A stretch of 48,042 nt of DNA from Mnemiopsis leidyi (Eukaryota > Ctenophora > Tentaculata > Lobata > Bolinopsidae): assembly GCA_000226015.1 (NCBI GenBank), contig JH155841.1, positions 28,470 to 76,511 on the forward strand. Direction: 5' to 3'. The notes under the pieces are model-generated. The model ran no database searches, had not been told where the DNA came from, and saw nothing but the letters and a program-made list of their open reading frames with translations. Numbering within the stretch: the stretch's first letter is position 1; the number at the start of each line of letters is the position of its first letter. The position numbers and the translations under genes were made by a program. Below, piece by piece: positions 11,784 through 24,700 of the stretch.

Positions 11784-13377
11784 CTATAACTAGGCCAGTA
11801 AAGAACTATGTCGGGCAGGACTTGACGTGGATCTCTCTTCTTCCCCTTGCGAACGTGAAGTTACTGAGGTCCCCGGTTAAGGCAAGACCAAATCTGATGC
11901 TCTTAACTCTTATAAATCGTATATCAAGTTCCATTGCCTTTAATTCCATGTTGGAACATAGAAGAGATGGGTCGAATAGTTAATCCGAAGTTTGAAGGAC
12001 ATTCCTCGAACCTAAGTTGTTTCCTGTCCCACATCTTAAATTGTACTCGCAACTTCACAAACAGTGCCAAACTTAACTTTATGGGGGTTTCGTGACTGAT
12101 GTTTAATATAAAACCTGAAATAAAGAATACAAATTTCCCAATTTGAGAAGACATAAAACCTGAAATGTAAAAACTTGTATAAAAATTGAGTGACAAAGAG
12201 TAAGATGCTTCATTCAAACCATTTGTATCAACTATTTCATTAAGTAAAATCGACCAGAGCTAGACCCTGGCCAAATAATAAAAGTTCAAATTAGTTTAAA
12301 TTGCTTTAAGAAGTTTATCTGGACCTTTATAGTTGGTTCAATCTAATGAAAGTGGGTCGGGGTCAAGGGCACCAGGCCGGCGAGATAATAAAGTTAAACA
12401 GAATTATATCATGATCATGTGGGTAGGAAAAGAACAAAAGTTCATATTGCTCTTCGGGAGTTAGGTAGTTGAGTCATGATCTATCATTGTACCAATAAAT
12501 TATTACATCTTTAGTTTTTTATATTTCTCATGCATCCATGGTATATTTAAACAATGAAATTAAAATTATATAAAAGCTTCTGACGAAGAAAATCTTTTGG
12601 TAGATTTAACAAAGCTAAGTTGTAAGTATAGTATAAATAGCATCGTGGAGAGGCGAGAGAAGAGAAACAATTAACACCAGCAACGATAACAGGCGGTAAA
12701 CAAGAGTAAGATACTTCTATCAGTTCCGTTTGGACACAGGACAGCATATTCTATATTGTATAAACAGACGGCTCCTCGTAGCAACGCACTTCGATTGGAG
12801 CCTTGCGCAATCACGTGACAATCCGTTAACCAATATATCTGTTTGAACGCGCGTCCAATCAAAACTGAGGAAATCGGTTTGGTAGCCAATCAGCGTTCAG
12901 CAAGATACACGTCGCCAAGTTCGCGCTTGGACTGACTTATAAGTCTCATTGCTCATAAATAATTACTGTTTACACACATTTTGTCTCCCTTATTTTGTTC
13001 TCTTATTTCTCTACTTTTATTTCTATGACCTTAGCCTGCCTGCCGGCCAGATTGATTATATCATAACTGCTGTCATTCTTCCACCTCATGGGTGGCAGAA
13101 AAGCATAAAGCGTGAAGTTCATTATGTAGATCAGTTCTTCTGTAATCAGTTACTCGTTTATTCATATGTTTTCGTTCTCGCTTTGCGTTTACCCCACCTG
13201 CTCGCCTCCAAGTCAATTTCCACTGAGATCTACACACCGTTTGGACGCTGACAAAGCTAGAACTACTGTCCAGGTAAACTTTAAACTAAATTTTAATTGG
13301 CAATTAATTTTTGATCGAGACTTGATCTATAGCTATACCTAGACCGACTCAAATTATTCATAGCTAGTTAATGGTCG

Positions 13378-13534
13378 TCAGAATTCCTGGGGAGTGGTCA
13401 AGTCGGAAATCCTCTCTATCACGTCACAGTGTTTCTTGAAATTTATTGGTCGTGTCTGACCTCTCATTGGTCAATCACTGTCACATTCACATTGTGGGAA
13501 AAAGTTTGGACTCCTCCTTTCAATTCTGGCGTCC
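13378..13534. mobile_element. Degenerate foldback element
   Basis: The left end CAGAATTCCTGGGGAGTGGTC and the inverted right end CCAGAATTGAAAGGAGGAGT resemble each other. Both resemble the GGGGAGGAGTC ends of the element at 5271-5479. The interior has 'attggtcaatcactgtcaca', a string also found at 19077-19096. I read it as an older member of the same short transposon family. Confidence 0.4.
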
Positions 13535-14121
13535 CGGTCCATAATTGTACTGAAAAATCTGTCTATAAGATAGGACGCCTATTACTTGATGTATTTCGTT
13601 TTGTTCTAATATTGTCTTCTACCTGTTAGGGACCCTAGCTTGATCAATCTTGTTTGCTTATAATAGTGGTCCATTGGTCCAAGAACCCAATTACCGATAA
13701 GTCAAATAATGCTGGCTTCTCAGCCAATCGAAATTTAATGGTACCGATCAAAGAGAAAGACAAAATGTCGTTCCTCCGCAAAATCGGCACATCTGGTTGG
13801 TTTTAAAAAGTTTGGAATCTCCTCTGAAAATGTCACGTGTCAGTCCTTTGTAGGACACCTAGCAGATTACTAAAAATTATCTTATTTCTAGCTATAACAA
13901 CAATTTATTTCGTTATTAATGTTGTTGTTGCGATTTTGAGAGTAAACTGTGCACTGCAACAGCTGTCGGGCGTGATCGAAACGGCACCTGCTGCAAAAAG
14001 TTCGTATCCGTCACTCCGTCAGACCTGCTAGAAAACCACGAGGTTTCTTCTTTTTAATCGGGCGGCACGACACCCACCTCGAACCTTCAACGATTTATTA
14101 AGGCGGCTATACAGTAAACCT

Positions 14122-14188
14122 GTTGTCGTTGAGCGCCGAACCCGGGACCTTTGGTACTTTCTAGTTCTGCGCTATATCACCTCACAAC
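14122..14188 (-). mobile_element. tRNA-derived SINE remnant
   Basis: On the minus strand the segment contains CCAAAGGTCCCGGGTTCG, the classic 3' half of a tRNA including the B-box core GGGTTCG. It is preceded by TATAGCGCAGAACTAG, a poor match to an A box. Its first and last five bases (GTTGT, ACAAC) can pair as part of an acceptor stem. The D arm and anticodon arm do not fold properly, so it is not a working tRNA. It is probably the head of an old SINE or a tRNA pseudogene. Confidence 0.45.
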
Positions 14189-14698
14189 TGTCTATCGTAT
14201 TAAGTGCCGGTTCAGCAGTTTCATCTCCATTTTATGTTAAAATTTATGACTGTGAAGTTATGACTGTAACATTGTAGTACCGGGCTATTTAATTTAATTA
14301 TACGCCCGTCATGTCGTTTGAAACATTTTTGTGTATCAGTTTAGATTAACGTTAAACGGATCATTAACGTTACAGCAGCTGTGTGCGCTGTGATTAAAAT
14401 TGAACCTTTATCCGTCTTGCAGCTGCAGAATCGGAGATTGTAAATGATCACTTAATAAATTCTTAATTATCACACAAAGGATGAACAACGTATTTACACA
14501 TTAGTGGACACATGAGTCTCAATTTTGTTTGAATCGAAGGAAGAATTCATTTTTTTGCCCGAAATCACTGTTGTATTTACAATCCATGATCCAAACAAAT
14601 ATGCTAAATCACATGATTTAACTGTAATCATTTTGGTACAGCTGTTGTTCGACAAACAAACGAACCCCATAAGCATCATGGTCGCAAACACTTACATG

Positions 14699-14941
14699 CT
14701 ATCTTAAATTTAATGGGCAATTCCCTTTTACTACTGGTTTGCATTTACTGCTTATTTTCTTACCTGGTTTCCTAATTATTTTCCTACTCATTTTGCCTCC
14801 TATCTTGAAATCCGATCCCTCTCGCCACAAAATTTGTGTGAAAACACCTGCCAAAGTTTTCCTCCTCACACTATCGGAAAGTCTGGTCCTTTTCCCTAAA
14901 TCTGACAGACCAACCAGAAACATACCTTCGACTGCATTCAT
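14699..14941 (-). CDS. Weak candidate exon or small ORF, basic protein
   Basis: An ATG-started frame of 80 codons, rich in Lys and Arg (KIGGKMSRKIIRKPGKK). Within it the sequence CCAG|GTAAGA, after codon 60, is a strong splice donor match, so it might be a first exon ending near 14762. The adjacent minus-strand frame just below 14691 is also open for about 65 codons, but I cannot join them by any supported splice. No family is recognised. Confidence 0.2.
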   Translation of the reverse strand: MNAVEGMFLVGLSDLGKRTRLSDSVRRKTLAGVFTQILWREGSDFKIGGKMSRKIIRKPGKKISSKCKPVVKGNCPLNLR

Positions 14942-15773
14942 ATCAAGTTATTAGAGGCTTCTGATCTTTAACTGTTATAGTCGTTGGATTGACAGGCCTA
15001 CAAAATAGCTGATCCATAGTGGCACCTGTTTCTCCACGTCCCCGACGCAAATCCCTCAACAAATCCAAAACATAGGTGAGTTGTGACGGTGACGGTGGTT
15101 GTTGTCAGCCCGGTAACGCAGCCTGCTGCACAGGTGTAGCCCGTCTCATCTGTATATTCTGTATAACGTGTAAAATATGTCAGATCTCAGGTAGTCAGGT
15201 ACCGACTCACATTTAATGCTGCAATATTTCATATTGATGTTATAATACTCGTTGTGTCGGTTGGTATTCAGTTTGCTGATTCTTATTTGCGCTTTGTGAA
15301 TAGAAGCACAGTAATCTTAATCGAACACGCAATTACAATTCCGATATGCTCATTGATAAGATAATGAAATTAGTCAGTCAAACAAATTCTCATTTCTCAT
15401 TTGAGTTTTGCTACAAAAAATCTGCTATAAATTTGACGACAAGTATCCTTTTGCCACAAAAATCACCACGTAAATTGGAACGTTTCAACCAAAGCAGGTC
15501 TCAATTTAGACTTCCCCAAACAATATGAAAACCATAGAAAAATAGACCGGACAATAACTCTTGTGACCGTCATTTTCTCCAAATCTCGAATTAGAAGCAC
15601 CAGCCTGGGACTGTTGTATCGCTCTCGCCGATTGTCAACTTGTTAGATCTGTAACTAGGCCTGATGTGAGTTTGAACTGCCAGGCTGCTATCCGAACAGT
15701 TCACACATATTTTACGCTGTCACAGACTTTCACACGTTCTGGCTCAACTTTTTACAATTTTATCCGCTCTGTT

Positions 15774-18700
15774 TCAGACGGAAACTTTCTTACTCTCAGT
15801 TTTCTTTGCAACATTTCCTTTTTTCTTTTTGTTTTTTCTATCATTTTTGATTGCAGGTGACATGGCCATGATTTCACCCTTGATATCATCCGAAACTGTT
15901 ATCACCAGCTTATTTTCATTAGTATTAGTAGTAATCACAGCCGAAACTGGTCGCTTCTTACTCCCACCCCTTTTCAAATAACGGGTCTTAACCGGCTCCG
16001 ATTTAGCGGGCGACAGTTTCCTCTTAGTGGAGGACTGATCGGGAACTGTGAGCATGTTGGAGTAAACCCTCTCTGGGGTGACCGGACAATTGTTGCTGGA
16101 GTTGCCCGCTACCTGATCCATTGTGGAGACGTTGGTGGATATGTCCAGGTCGGGGTTTAGTCTGGTGCAGAGTTGGGCCACACACAAGAAGTTACTGCAG
16201 TGCTTCCTGATCAGCTTCATCACGAACTTCATGAAATTGATGTTCGTTACGCTGTAGAGTAGCGGATTTAGAACGAAGTTTAGGAGGTAAAAGTTTATAG
16301 CGAATGTGGCCCAGTGTCTGATTTCGGAACATTCGGGAGCTCTTTTGGATGAGTACTCCATGGAGATGGTGATGAAGAAGGTGATGGCGAAAGGCAACCA
16401 CGTGACAACCAGAAGAGCAGAGATGGAGTGGGTGGTGAGAGTCCGGTATCGAGAGGTTTTGTGCTTCTTCACGGAGTCTGAAAGCGTTTTTCATTATAAT
16501 TATCAAGCATAATTTGTGCTCTTTAATTTTCAAAAAATGTTACGAAATTAAAAGTGGACTATCCTATATCGAATGTCACGCCTTTAATGGTATTTTGTGG
16601 ATTATTCTCAAAAACCAGATGTGGTGATGATGTATGCCACTGGAAATATCTGACTTGATGAAATAATTAACAACTTACTGCCTGACAAGTTAGAAAGCTT
16701 CTTTCTGGAAAAGTGGTGCAGCAGCACGTTGATAAGAAGGATTATGAGGAAAAAGAGACCACTAAGCGCCATCCCGACCACTCGAGCTATCTCGTTGATC
16801 TTGACCTTACTGGGGACATGTTGTCCGTCAAGTGTCATGTTACCGTGGCAATGATATTGGCAATGGTGTCGCTTTGTATCACAATTAAACTTATAATAGC
16901 GAAATGACTAACGTAGGATTTATACCGACGGGTTACATGTCTTATGTCTAGTTGCATATATCATGCTCTGCCGGCTATAACAAAAATAACCTCCCCTGGC
17001 TATCGACAGACGTGGTTGTCGTGGAAACAGATTCATCTCAAACAGAATTGTGGAGCATGTCATCATCAGTCGACATTTTCGGGGACTGGCGAAGTCCCCT
17101 GTGCAGTCATGAGCTCTAAGCTATACCTAGCTAGAACTATAAACCATAACAAACCAAGAAAAACGATAACAGCAGCTAGTCTGACAAAGATCATAGTGTC
17201 CCTCTAGATAAGCATAGCCCACCTGGCAGGGGTCTTGTCCGACTTGAAGTGGCCGATGCAGGAGTAGTAGCCATTGTCGTAGCGGTATTCGAAGTCGTTT
17301 GAGATGATCATAACCAGGACGGCTACTGACAGTGCCCCAGTATAACATACAATCACCAAGCCCAGCATCAGATTCCGCCTCATCCGCGCTATTACCTGCA
17401 GAGGGGTTTTGTTAGCAGAGATCGCATACGAATTTGAATTTGGTCAACGTTCACGATTGTAACTAAATTGTACCACTGTAACCATCATGTATTTACCTTT
17501 TCTGCAGTTCTCAGTCATTTAGCCTAAAATTTTGTAAGATTTGGGCGTTTCACGTGTTTTTATTTAATCAGCATCTTTATTATAATTGGAAGTAAAGTTC
17601 TATTCGTTACATACAGCCACGATAAGCCGGTCAGAAAGTAATAACTTTGCTTTTTTAGTATTATTGTGCAGAATAAGCCTATAATCGCATTTGAATGAAT
17701 ACTCTCCAAGAACTTAAAAATGATTGGTTTACATCATTCAGGCTGCATAGCCCAGCCTATGACTTATCACTGCAACATTTATTGCTAACGATTTATGGTC
17801 ACATATCTGAGTTGATAACCCTAGCCCTTCTACCCGTTGTCGCACTTATTTAGAACTTCCCTACAACATAGAATCATGCACTCTGCGCTCTGCACTACTG
17901 AAGAAATCGCATATTGTGATATGTGAGGCAGCCTACACCATATATGTAATATATTTGTTATTGCTGATAATTATCGATATCATTCAGAATTTGCTGATCA
18001 TTTAGCATGTTTAGATGTTGAACAGTTTATTTTGACACTAGTCTAGAAAGTTATAGACGTTAGCCGCATCTTCTTAAACTTATAGCTACTGGAATAAGGT
18101 TAAAGCTGGATCAAACTAAAGCCCTGCTATTAAAGTTAAAATGTTGTGAGTTTGCATTTAAGATAGATAGCAAGTTTAAGCTTAGAATGAGAAACGGTTT
18201 AGTATTTGGGGAGACGCGAAATAATTTAACTTTTATCGTTTGTAAAGATTTGGTGTAGTCGTGAACTATTATTGAGTTTCATAGAATTATCTGATAACTC
18301 GAAATTTCTTGCCTTCTCTAAGTGGACAAATACTTTCAAAACTACTATTAAACAAATAATTTAAGTATTATTATGATTTTGAACATCGGAACATTATTAC
18401 CAATTAACAACAGGTTTCCCTTGTTTGAGTCTACTCAGAGAAAACAAGAAATTTGGAACAATCAGGTTAAAAAAGTGATAAAAAGTGAAATTAATCCGGA
18501 AAATGTGCAATATTTAGTTACCTGGGGCAAGGTACATCGTAGCAGTCTGTGTACGGATATCAAGGCGGTAATGGACAGGGCCGTCAGTCCAAACACGTTC
18601 ATACATATTCCCTGAATCTGTAGGATTGTTCTTGTTTCAGCTAAGTTTGGTCGCCGGTATTCAGAAGTATGTATGGCACTTTATACGGGCTTAACTTGAC

Positions 18701-21700
18701 TTTCGATCATTTCATATTTGTATCCTGGAAAATGGAAATCGGTTGTCAGTTACCATGGTAACTGTAGATACAGATGATATTTTTTCTGCTCACCGTGCAG
18801 AGGTGTTTAAAAGGATCCTCATCTGGCTGAAGGCCGCGCACGAACAAGAAGTTGGCTGGAAAGAAGCCAAGTACCAAGATAGCTATATCCACGTAGCCAA
18901 GGTGGCGCACCAGGAATATTGTGTTGCTATGGAATTGAATGCAGGGTTAACTATTTCCTTAACAATTTCAATCTTGGATTTCTTCTATTCCCAAGAACGT
19001 TATTTTTGAGTAAAAACACAAAAGTTCTATATCACATGACAGTTTTCCCCTAAATCGATCGGTCGTATATTTTATCATCGGTCAATCACTGTCACATAAT
19101 ACACAACTTTGTGAACTTTCCACTGCAGAAATACCGTTTGTCATTGTCCAGTTCTGCAATCGATAATGGTGCTCTATCGTTAATAGTTTTTTGTTCCCGC
19201 AGTAAAATTTCAAAATTTTCAGAGGAATTGATTCTTAGTAAAGAGGATGAATTTTGTGAGTCTATTTACGTGCAGTGTTGAAATGATCTTCGATCCAAAC
19301 TTTCTCGAGTAATTGTCCTGTTCTATTTCCGTAGATCTTTAATGTAGAAAATAAGTGGTTTACTAAGTTTTAAGCCGCCCTGTGCAATGACTATCTTAAA
19401 CAGCAGGCCATCACATGGAAAGTTTGAGGATCTAACCACTTGCTCCACAAAATAAGGTGTATCAAGTTCCACTTAGGAATACAACATATGGCCATTTCCA
19501 CAAATTTCACAACATTTGCACGGAAAATCTGTTGCAATCTGGTAATGACAAACGTTGCGACCCGTAATCAATGGTTTTATTCATATCTTTAAAAAACTGG
19601 GGTAATGATCGAGCTTTAAAAAACTAAGGCAACCTGGCAACGCACATATATGTAGAAATATAATCATCAGTTGTAAATAATTATAACATGTCGAAACTTT
19701 ATAACAAGCCAGGTGATTGTAAATTTGTTTATTGTTACGGCGTTACCTGTCGAGGTTGAAGGTGGAGTACTGTTTTGAAGCGTAGATAACGAATCCGTTG
19801 CCAACAACGCCGATCAATATCGCAAGTACCTAGAATAAGGAGAGTTAGTGAAGGAGGATGTGTATTGGGCAAGGATCAATGAGTTATCAAGTGTCAAATT
19901 TATTATTTTTCTGATAACTCGACTCTATAGAGTCTAGTCACTAACAATAAGAAAGAAGTTTAAGCACTATTGCGAATCCGATTGTCAGATTTTTCAAGCA
20001 GGGCTTTCGTCAAAATTTTCCATAATATTCTCGTTTTTCAGTTTAGTTTGATTTAAGGGGTCAGTATATAATATCAGGTCTTCATAGGGCTCGCATGTTG
20101 GCAATTTTATCGGATATTGTTACTTTTAGGAATCATTAAAAAATTAAACGTCAACATCAAAGTAAGCAATTATTGCACAAAAAACAAATCTGTGCCGAAA
20201 ATAGATCTAGTTGTCCGATTTTGACGTGTGGGTGGTTGTCATCTGGCCATGGCCCGTAAAGTTGTCATGAGGTATGATGGAACGATTAGTTTCTCAGAAA
20301 GACATCCTTACTCTACAAAAATGTTATTACTTTAAAAGATATGATCCTTTTGTAAAGAGTGGTCATTAGTCGCAAAATGGTCTTCATTGCAAACGGTTTG
20401 TCAAAGTTAAGGGTATATTTCAAATCAGACAAAGAAAACATTAAACTTAAAGATAAATGATATCCCAGCCTCCGATATACCTGGTAAACTTGTAGAGGTA
20501 CGTAAGCAGGAACGATGCACTCGTTCACACCTGTTGTAGATCTTAGTTATTGGCGGTCTTTATAACTCAAGGTAAAATCATTTTCAACTAATCACTAAGC
20601 GGACGAAGGCTCTCTAGTTTGAGCGTTACTTTGGTTACTTCTGGAGGTTAATGCTGTTTGATAGGGTTGGTCGATCAAGTACGTGATCACGGTTTCAGAT
20701 CAATTGCAACAAGACGATGCCTTATAATATTTTTGCCAATTTTTCATTACCTGGGACGTCCTCGTTTGCCATGCTTTTTTGGAATAACTTTTCTCCTATT
20801 TCATATCTGCAAATTTGTTTGATTACAATTTCGTGAAATGTCTTGGTTGTGAATATTAGTGATTCCGCAATTTTGGTCGGGAAATGGGAGTCATATTTAA
20901 ATGATCCCTATTCCTTGTATAATCGATTGCTCGATTAGGTTTTGAAGCATTTATAGTCGTCACCATGAGACTAAAATTGCAAACTTATCAGAGCAAATTG
21001 TGTTCCTTTTAAGTTTTTTGATTATACAACTATATTGGCATAACAAATTTCAAAACTAACGAAAAGGCAAAGACGAAATTCGGGAGACTAATCGGGCACT
21101 AAATTTATTGTCTCACTTACAGTTAAAACTAAACTGGCAATCTCGTTTGAAACCAAAAATCTCACTTGCGACTAAATCACTTGCAACTAAATGGGCTTCC
21201 GGGCGCCTACACGAACACTTTAAAACTACTTTTGAAGTGCAACCGAGTCACTTAAGATATTTCTAAAAAGCTTCTAAAGAAATCCAACTAGAAGTATCTC
21301 CCATCTGTTCTTTGATGCAATTTACGTCTTGAAAGTAGCGGGAAGACTTTCTTGCGTCACCCCAATTTGTCAGTATGAGAAAGGAGGACATTTTCATCAA
21401 AACCTGACATATTTAGACAAGATGACATCTAAGACCGTCATATTCGAAAATAGGAGATGAGTTTTAGAAGGTGGAACTTTTAATAAAAGGGGGACTAAAA
21501 GTAATCTAACAGTCAATAAGCGACCACTTGACCAGGCAGCAGCCATAAAAGGAAAAAAACTGCTGCTAAAAACAGGCAGGCCTGAGCTAAGTGCACGTTC
21601 TGGGCAGTGCGACCAAACACTGTATATCTGTGTGCTCAATACATCACAGAGCTAGCCTCTACCGTGCGTGTCAGCAGAAAATCTGCGCTAAGTAATGATA

Positions 21701-24700
21701 AACTGCAGAATACCCTGTCAAGTTGGGCCCTGTCATGTATGAAATATGGTAGCACAACCTCTCTCTTCATAGATGCAAGCCATGGACAACCGCTCTCTTC
21801 ATATTAGAGGATCCCATTCGGCGTGATTGCCGTACAAGCACAATAAACCCTCTGCTTGTGATGTGTCACGTTGCAATAACCACAAAACAGCAGATCCAGC
21901 CCATTAGAATATATGTGGCTTTACTATTAGCCAAGCTGCCCCCGCCCGATCAGTGCCAAGGAATTTGGCGATCATTAAGGTCGAGTTGCAAACTTTTTAC
22001 CGCTTTACCCGTGTTGCAGCCCCTATCACAATGATGGTCGTTAATGGTTCCAAGAGGCATTATGATTAACTACGCTTAATGTCGAGCACACACATGCTCA
22101 AAAGACACACATACAACTACAAAGTAAAGACTAGTTCTCCCTCCTCTCGCTCCCTCCACTCAGGCCAGCCCGGTGTAAAGTAGAACGAGCTTGTAAAACA
22201 GATTACCAGTTGTGTACTCCTATTGTGGTCCGGCTGCTCATCAAACTTCTTACATTGCTCTCTTGTTCGGAATGTGTTATCGAAAGACCTGACCCCGGAT
22301 TATATTGCAGTTTTCTGGGACGTTAAACCGCTGACGAGGACCGTGGTATTGGTGTTGACCGTGATATAACGATAAATGGGATATCAAGAATGAAAACTGG
22401 ACGTGAAGTTGTTCGACATGCATATCTGTCAGAAGCTAAAATGCCTTTTTTCGTTCTTTTTGTCAGAGGATGGCAAATACATGCTTAACTACAACGGAGA
22501 GCTAGATAGCAGCGCTTCACAGGTCGCTAAACAATGCACTAATGTACTGACTAGCTAGGATCGTGCAATGAGCCAACAACAACTTATCTGCCAAGTTATC
22601 GAGTTTACTAGCGATTAGAACTTGACCGATTGTAGGATAGCTCCATCTCTAGAACCATGCCAGATACACCAGCACAACTCCGCAAGCAATCAATGTGAGT
22701 AAGTTGTGAGCAGAATGCGAAACTACAAGTACAATCACAACAAATTGGCTACAGTTCGCCAGGAGTGTGACGCATCTCTCCATTTCAGTTACGAAGTGGT
22801 TTACGTAGGTTAGTAATATAATTCAACCGGAAAACTGCGACCACTTTAGGCTGCTGAGTGCCACAAAAACTTCTCAAAATGGACTATATTTAACCGCAGA
22901 AACCGCCAATGTCGTAAAACTAACTATTCGTCGAAGCTGCTCGCAATTGTGAGAATCATATACGTTCGCAGAGGGACAAATTGCCTGTAAGCGAGACTTA
23001 TTACTATCGTCTTATAAAGTTATAATAGAGTAATAGGGAGAAAGCTTTTAGGGCTGGAGCTGCTTATATTACCACATGAATATTGTTAGAGAATCATTAA
23101 AATATTGGACATCTTACAATTGTAAGGGGCATTGTGATATTATTTACATAGATGGGAGGGAGGGGGAGGGGAGGTGTGTGTAACAAAAGATAACGCTAGA
23201 ACGTTTTCTATTTCGATTATCTTAACGCTATATATTGGGATAACTGTCTTTCATTTTTCAATATTTTCTAACTCTATGTAACCCAAAAAACCTGAAATTA
23301 AACCGAGAACCCCGGTCCCCGACCGATGCAGCAAAATTAAATTTAAGTTCGGATTTTTAAGTTCTACTTCGGTTGCAACCCCGGCCCCATAATGGGATAA
23401 CGCACAAAACACTTGACCAAGATGCTAGGAAAAGTAAGGAAAACTGCATCCGTGGCAGATCTGAAAACTCCAGAAACAGCGATCTTGAGTCTGGGCTACA
23501 CGTTAAAGCATCTACCTGAACAATGAGTAGCTCCACTGTCTTCAGGATCTCAAGTTTCACCTGCAGTCTATCATGTCACATACAGTCTATGGAACTTAGC
23601 AGCACTTACAGTCGCGCATTCAATCGCACAGAATCGGTATGGTTCCAATTTTTATCATATTCATACTTGTATATCGAACTGTAAAAAAATATTGAATAGC
23701 TTAAAGGAGCATCATCAAAATCTGGTCAATTCAGGTCAAACTCTACCATCAAAACAGTTCTTTCTACTTTTTTCTAAGCAAATAAAAGTCGTTGAAACTT
23801 TCTAAATTGAGGCCTCTTTTGCTTGTAGTTGTATCACTATCAGACTTTATCGTGTTGAACAAATTTATCTTATGTCTTCCTCATCCTGAATTTCTTTGAC
23901 AACCATCAGCAGAAAAGGTTAACGACACTATCAGCAGAAAAGGTTAACGACACTGACCATGACCATAACACCCTGGAAATTTCCCCATGGTCACAAAACT
24001 CGACCATTAACAACGGAAGGTTTGTATTTTGGCCATGTTCATTGCTCATGGTCAAAGTTTGACCATTTGACCACGGTAATATCAAAAATGATTTTGGATC
24101 ATTTGACCATGACAATCGGACGTAGGCCAAATGGTCAAAAATCGTGGATATCTTACCCCGCCCCCGCTGTCTTCAGTCGCACTTTAGAAGACTTAACCCG
24201 CTACAGCGTGTGGCTGGTAAAAGACAAATCCCCGATAGACTTAGTTCAAATTATTTAACCGACAATTTCAGGGTTTTCATAGGCAACTAAATTGAGCTAC
24301 ATCATCGACAAAGTTACCAACGAGAATTGAACGAAAAAAATCATATTAAAGTCGCTAAACATAAGGTCACACGGTGGCATAGACTTCTTAGTTCTAAGAG
24401 CAGATATTCTTAAGCCGTGTCAGAAGCTTTGCCGTGGCCTTAAATTCACGTAAATGCCTACATCATGAATGCAATAAGACTTTTAAGCTTTTGACAAGCA
24501 TTCGCCTGCATTATTCAGCGACGTGATAATACGATTACACCTACAAATTGACAAAAACAATGATATCCTTTGACGATTAAGTCAAAGGATATCATAACAT
24601 AAGTTATAGGACCAAAGCTCAATTGGTAGAGCACTCATCAAGACAATGATGTGGTCGTCGGATCATACCCGACTCAGCTCGTTGCCGGTTCATGATTTTT

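Larger units (their letters stand above)
10828..15773. other. Intergenic region between the receptor kinase and the GPCR
   Basis: Nearly 5 kb between the start codon of the receptor kinase and the stop codon of the split GPCR, both on the minus strand. It should contain the kinase promoter (just above 10827) and the GPCR 3' UTR (just below 15774). I recognise a foldback element (13378-13534), a tRNA-like SINE piece (14122-14188), several CCAAT/ATTGG-rich stretches (12780-12900, 13440-13490, 13725-13800), and two weak coding candidates (11592-11783 plus, 14699-14941 minus). Nothing else is supportable. Confidence 0.5.

Noticed and set aside
15774..16533. Separate small gene in another frame at the GPCR terminal exon
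   Set aside because: The frame with TWLPF and NPLLY is clearly the coding one; the overlapping frames are shadows.
24609..24680. Functional tRNA gene
   Set aside because: D arm and T stem look good, but the acceptor stem does not pair and the T loop departs from TTCRANN, so it is listed as a SINE head.
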